Shown here piece after piece: positions 5,699 through 7,620 of a stretch of DNA of 7,620 nt; positions within the stretch are counted from its first letter, which is position 1, and each line of letters opens with the position of its first letter. Below the pieces are notes generated by a model. The model had not been told where the DNA came from, did not search any database, and saw only the letters and a program-made list of their open reading frames with translations. The translations under genes and the position numbers were made by a program. The DNA comes from JAAFHS01 sp031396505. GTDB lineage: Bacteria; Pseudomonadota; Alphaproteobacteria; Rhodobacterales; Rhodobacteraceae. Location: NCBI GenBank assembly GCA_031396505.1, contig JANNKX010000166.1:1-7620 (forward strand), in the 5' to 3' direction.

Positions 5699-6175
5699 AT
5701 GTCTAAAGATATATCTGTCGTTAAGCAAGTTACCGCGTGTCTTGATCGTCTTTCCGGGTTTTGCGACACGGGATATCTGCTGGCCGTGCACATACGCTAC
5801 ACACGGCCATCACTGATGTTCAAGACCTATCCGAAAGATTGGCTGGATCATTATAGTGAACACGGGTTCATGATGGTGGATCCGGTTGTCGGCTGGGCCA
5901 TGACGCAGGAAGGCACGGCGTCGTGGGATGATCTGGCGGCAAATGATCCGGCGGGTGTGGTGGCGGCGGCGCGCGATTTCGGACTGTCGCATGGGGTGTC
6001 ATTCGCGATCGGGCCAAACACATCGCGCACGATCGGCAGCGTGACGCGGTCGACGGCTTTTGCAGCGGATGAGCTGGACACCATGCGCGCGATCATCACC
6101 GAGATTCATGATGTGACCGAAGGGTTCGATCACCTACCGCCACGGATACAGGACGGGTTGCGCGATCTGGGTTAG
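5699..6175 (+). CDS. Truncated LuxR-type autoinducer-binding protein without DNA-binding domain
   Basis: A 158-residue protein made almost entirely of an autoinducer-binding domain. Ligand-pocket residues match the neighbouring LuxR: W48 and Y52 in WLDHY, D61-P62, W66, W76 and G99. The two proteins align clearly through (W)xDHYxxHGxxxxDP. The end, LPPRIQDGLRDLG, resembles the first helix of a GerE domain (compare LTANEVEALKMLASG in LuxR) and then stops, so the rest of the helix-turn-helix is missing. No remnant follows; the next bases belong to the opposite-strand reductase. The ATG at 5699 is preferred over an in-frame GTG at 5639, which would add 20 residues unlike the family and overlap the dyad; the ribosome-binding site is weak. 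The protein may bind AHL without binding DNA. An anti-activator role, like TrlR on TraR in Agrobacterium, is inference. A decayed remnant is the alternative. Confidence 0.85.
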   Translation: MSKDISVVKQVTACLDRLSGFCDTGYLLAVHIRYTRPSLMFKTYPKDWLDHYSEHGFMMVDPVVGWAMTQEGTASWDDLAANDPAGVVAAARDFGLSHGVSFAIGPNTSRTIGSVTRSTAFAADELDTMRAIITEIHDVTEGFDHLPPRIQDGLRDLG

Positions 6176-6193
6176 GCGCGGCGATGCGGGGCA

Positions 6194-7156
6194 TCATAAT
6201 CGATCACCGGATTGATCGGGATTGATCGGGATGATGCGGTGCGGATTGATGCTGTCGTGGCTGTAATGGTAGTGGCGCACGATGTGGTCAAAATGGGTGG
6301 TGTCCGCGACGCCGGGCCATTGGTACAGCGCGCGCGTATAGGCCCAGAGGTTGGGGTAGTCGATGATCCGGGCGCGGTTGCATTTGAAGTGCAGATGATA
6401 CACCGGGTCGAACCGGATCAGGGTCGGAAACAGCCGCCAGTCAGCCTCGGTGATCCTGTCACCCAGCAGATAGCGGTTGTGCGACAGGTGGGTTTCCAGC
6501 CAGTCCAGCGTGCCGAACAGGGCATGCACGGCGGTGTCATAGGCGGCTTGGGTGGTGGCAAAGCCTGCACGGTAGACGCCATTGTTGACAGTGTCGTAGA
6601 TGCGCTGGTTGATCGGGGCGATGGCATCCTGCAGGTCACCGGGCCAGTAATCATCGATGTTGCCGGTCAGCCGGTTGAACGCGGAATTGAACATGCGGAT
6701 GATTTCGGATGATTCATTGCTGACGATGGTGTTGGTCTGCGTATCCCACAGCACCGGCACGGTCACGCGGCCCGACATATCGGGTTTGGCGCGGGTGTAG
6801 ATGTCGCGCAGAAAAGGCAGGCCGAACTGGGTGTCGCCGGTGGCACCGGGGTAATCTGTGGCAAAGGTCCAGCCGTCTGACAGCATGTCGGGATGCACGA
6901 CACTGATGCCGATGTGGGGGGGTAACCCTTTGATGCTGCGAAAGATCAGGGTGCGGTGCGCCCAAGGGCAGGCGTAGGAAACATACAGATGATAGCGCCC
7001 GGTTTCGGCCTTGTAGCCCCCGGTGCCCGTAGGCCCCGCTTCGCCGTCAGCCGTCACCCAGTTGCGAAAGCCCGCATCCTTGCGCACGAACGCGCCGCCC
7101 GTGGCCTTGGTATCGTACCAGACATCATGCCAGACGCCGTCAACCAGTTGTCCCAT
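6194..7156 (-). CDS. yqjG: Glutathionyl-hydroquinone reductase (Xi-class GST), shifted C-terminus
   Basis: A 320-residue Xi-class glutathione transferase that reduces glutathionyl-hydroquinones to hydroquinones using glutathione; cytoplasmic. It follows E. coli YqjG closely: the start MGQLVDGVWHDVWYDTK, FRNWVTADG, the catalytic C63 in YACPWAHRTL, GWTF (95-98), PGATGDT (103-109), GRVTVPVLWD (129-138), IVSNESSEIIRMFN (144-157), YDTVNNGVYRAGFAT and RFDPVYHLHFKCN. The ATG at 7156 is chosen because it matches the family N-terminus and AGGG lies upstream; the open frame extends to 7291. The last ten residues are unlike the family. A 10-bp tandem duplication (6211-6230) shifts the frame after INP; with one copy the tail would read INPVIDYDAPHRRA and end at 6172, resembling the family's D.D.PH.R ending. 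All catalytic parts are upstream, so activity may survive. sdhB ends 94 bp upstream on the same strand. Confidence 0.92.
   Translation of the reverse strand: MGQLVDGVWHDVWYDTKATGGAFVRKDAGFRNWVTADGEAGPTGTGGYKAETGRYHLYVSYACPWAHRTLIFRSIKGLPPHIGISVVHPDMLSDGWTFATDYPGATGDTQFGLPFLRDIYTRAKPDMSGRVTVPVLWDTQTNTIVSNESSEIIRMFNSAFNRLTGNIDDYWPGDLQDAIAPINQRIYDTVNNGVYRAGFATTQAAYDTAVHALFGTLDWLETHLSHNRYLLGDRITEADWRLFPTLIRFDPVYHLHFKCNRARIIDYPNLWAYTRALYQWPGVADTTHFDHIVRHYHYSHDSINPHRIIPINPDQSGDRL
6211..6230. repeat. 10-bp tandem duplication in the reductase 3' end
   Basis: ATTGATCGGG occurs twice head to tail. Ten is not a multiple of three, so the extra copy shifts the frame of the minus-strand reductase near its C-terminus. 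Typical product of slipped-strand replication. Confidence 0.9.
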
Positions 7157-7217
7157 CGCAGCCATCCCTATCATGTCGGGGCAGCGTAATGGCAGATGAC
7201 CTGCACTGAAACGACAG

Positions 7218-7240
7218 ACCGCGCGCAAAGCCCGCGCGGT
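7218..7240 (-). terminator. GC-rich hairpin after sdhB, probable terminator
   Basis: A perfect 8-bp inverted repeat, ACCGCGCG and CGCGCGGT, with a 7-nt loop, 10 nt after the sdhB stop codon. The stem is very stable; only a poor T-rich stretch (CTGTCGTTTC) follows on the minus strand. It probably ends the succinate dehydrogenase transcript before the hydroquinone reductase gene. Confidence 0.55.
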
Positions 7241-7250
7241 GGCGCACAGA

Positions 7251-7620
7251 TCACACCACCCGTTCGACCATCTGCTTTTTGATCTCGGCAATCGCCTTGG
7301 CCGGGTTCAACCCTTTGGGGCAGGTCTTGGCGCAGTTCATGATGGTGTGGCAGCGATACAGCTTGAACGGGTCTTCCAGCATATCCAGCCGTTCGCCCGT
7401 CGCCTCATCGCGGCTGTCGATGATCCAGCGATAGGCGTGCAGCAGGGCCGCGGGGCCAAGATAGCGGTCGGAATTCCACCAGTAGGACGGGCAGGATGTG
7501 GAACAACAGGCGCACATCACACATTCATAAAGCCCGTCGAGTTTCTCACGGTCTTCAATCGACTGCTTCCATTCCTTGGCCGGACGGTTGGTTTTGGTTT
7601 CCAGCCACGGCATGATCGAC
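7251..7620 (-). CDS. sdhB: Succinate dehydrogenase iron-sulfur subunit, C-terminal part
   Basis: The C-terminal half of SdhB, running off the window edge; the reading frame stays open through the last bases, and the internal Met at 7613 is not the true start. SdhB passes electrons from the flavoprotein SdhA through three iron-sulfur clusters to ubiquinone at the membrane anchor (complex II, TCA cycle). Counting from that internal Met, the visible cluster ligands are C31, C34 and C37 with C98 for [4Fe-4S], and C41, C88 and C94 for [3Fe-4S], in CVMCACCSTSCP and CHTIMNCAKTCP. SYWWN just after the first motif carries the quinone-site Trp. The [2Fe-2S] domain lies outside the window. A GC-rich hairpin follows the stop. 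The minus-strand order implies the other sdh genes lie beyond the right edge. Confidence 0.95.
   Translation of the reverse strand, partial: SIMPWLETKTNRPAKEWKQSIEDREKLDGLYECVMCACCSTSCPSYWWNSDRYLGPAALLHAYRWIIDSRDEATGERLDMLEDPFKLYRCHTIMNCAKTCPKGLNPAKAIAEIKKQMVERVV

Noticed and set aside
6191..6237. GCATCAT ... ATGATGC inverted repeat spanning the reductase end
   Set aside because: The arms are 33 bp apart and one lies inside coding sequence; it is too loose for a terminator and is plausibly chance.

Overview
The window looks like chromosomal DNA from an alphaproteobacterium, most likely a Rhodobacteraceae (roseobacter-type) species. The basis is the high G+C content, the SdhB and glutathionyl-hydroquinone reductase sequences, a DUF1989 protein of the type common in that group, and a tandem luxR-luxI quorum-sensing pair of roseobacter style. 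This is a judgement from sequence style; no database search was possible. No tRNA, rRNA, insertion sequence or CRISPR array was seen.

Layout. Bases 1-57 are the 3' end of an unidentified plus-strand gene, followed 6 nt later by a small three-helix membrane protein (64-453). A plus-strand pair follows: a divergent serine hydroxymethyltransferase (SHMT) relative (633-1952) and an aldo/keto reductase (2006-2989), closed by an intrinsic terminator. A short AT-rich gap holds a perfect DnaA box and a REP-like palindrome. Next are three minus-strand genes: a DUF1989 (urea-carboxylase-associated) protein (3115-3978), an acyl-homoserine-lactone synthase of the LuxI family (4144-4857), and its LuxR-type regulator (4972-5583), transcribed in the order luxR, luxI, DUF1989. 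Divergent from luxR is a second LuxR-type receptor (5699-6175) that has the ligand-binding domain but stops in the first helix of the DNA-binding domain. It converges on a glutathionyl-hydroquinone reductase (6194-7156, minus), which lies downstream of the end of sdhB (7251 to the window edge, minus).

How it fits together. The centre of the window is a compact quorum-sensing module: signal synthase, full receptor/activator, and a divergently transcribed receptor without a DNA-binding domain. The truncated receptor could act as an anti-activator by forming heterodimers or sequestering signal, as TrlR does to TraR in Agrobacterium. Two dyad sequences, one between luxR and luxI and one between luxR and the truncated receptor, are candidate operators.

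Three observations deserve checking first. The truncated receptor sits beside luxRI. The SHMT-like enzyme keeps its PLP-binding residues but lacks the residues aligned with the catalytic Tyr/Glu/Tyr of true SHMT. The hydroquinone reductase carries a 10-bp tandem duplication that shifts its C-terminus out of frame; removing one copy restores a family-like tail.
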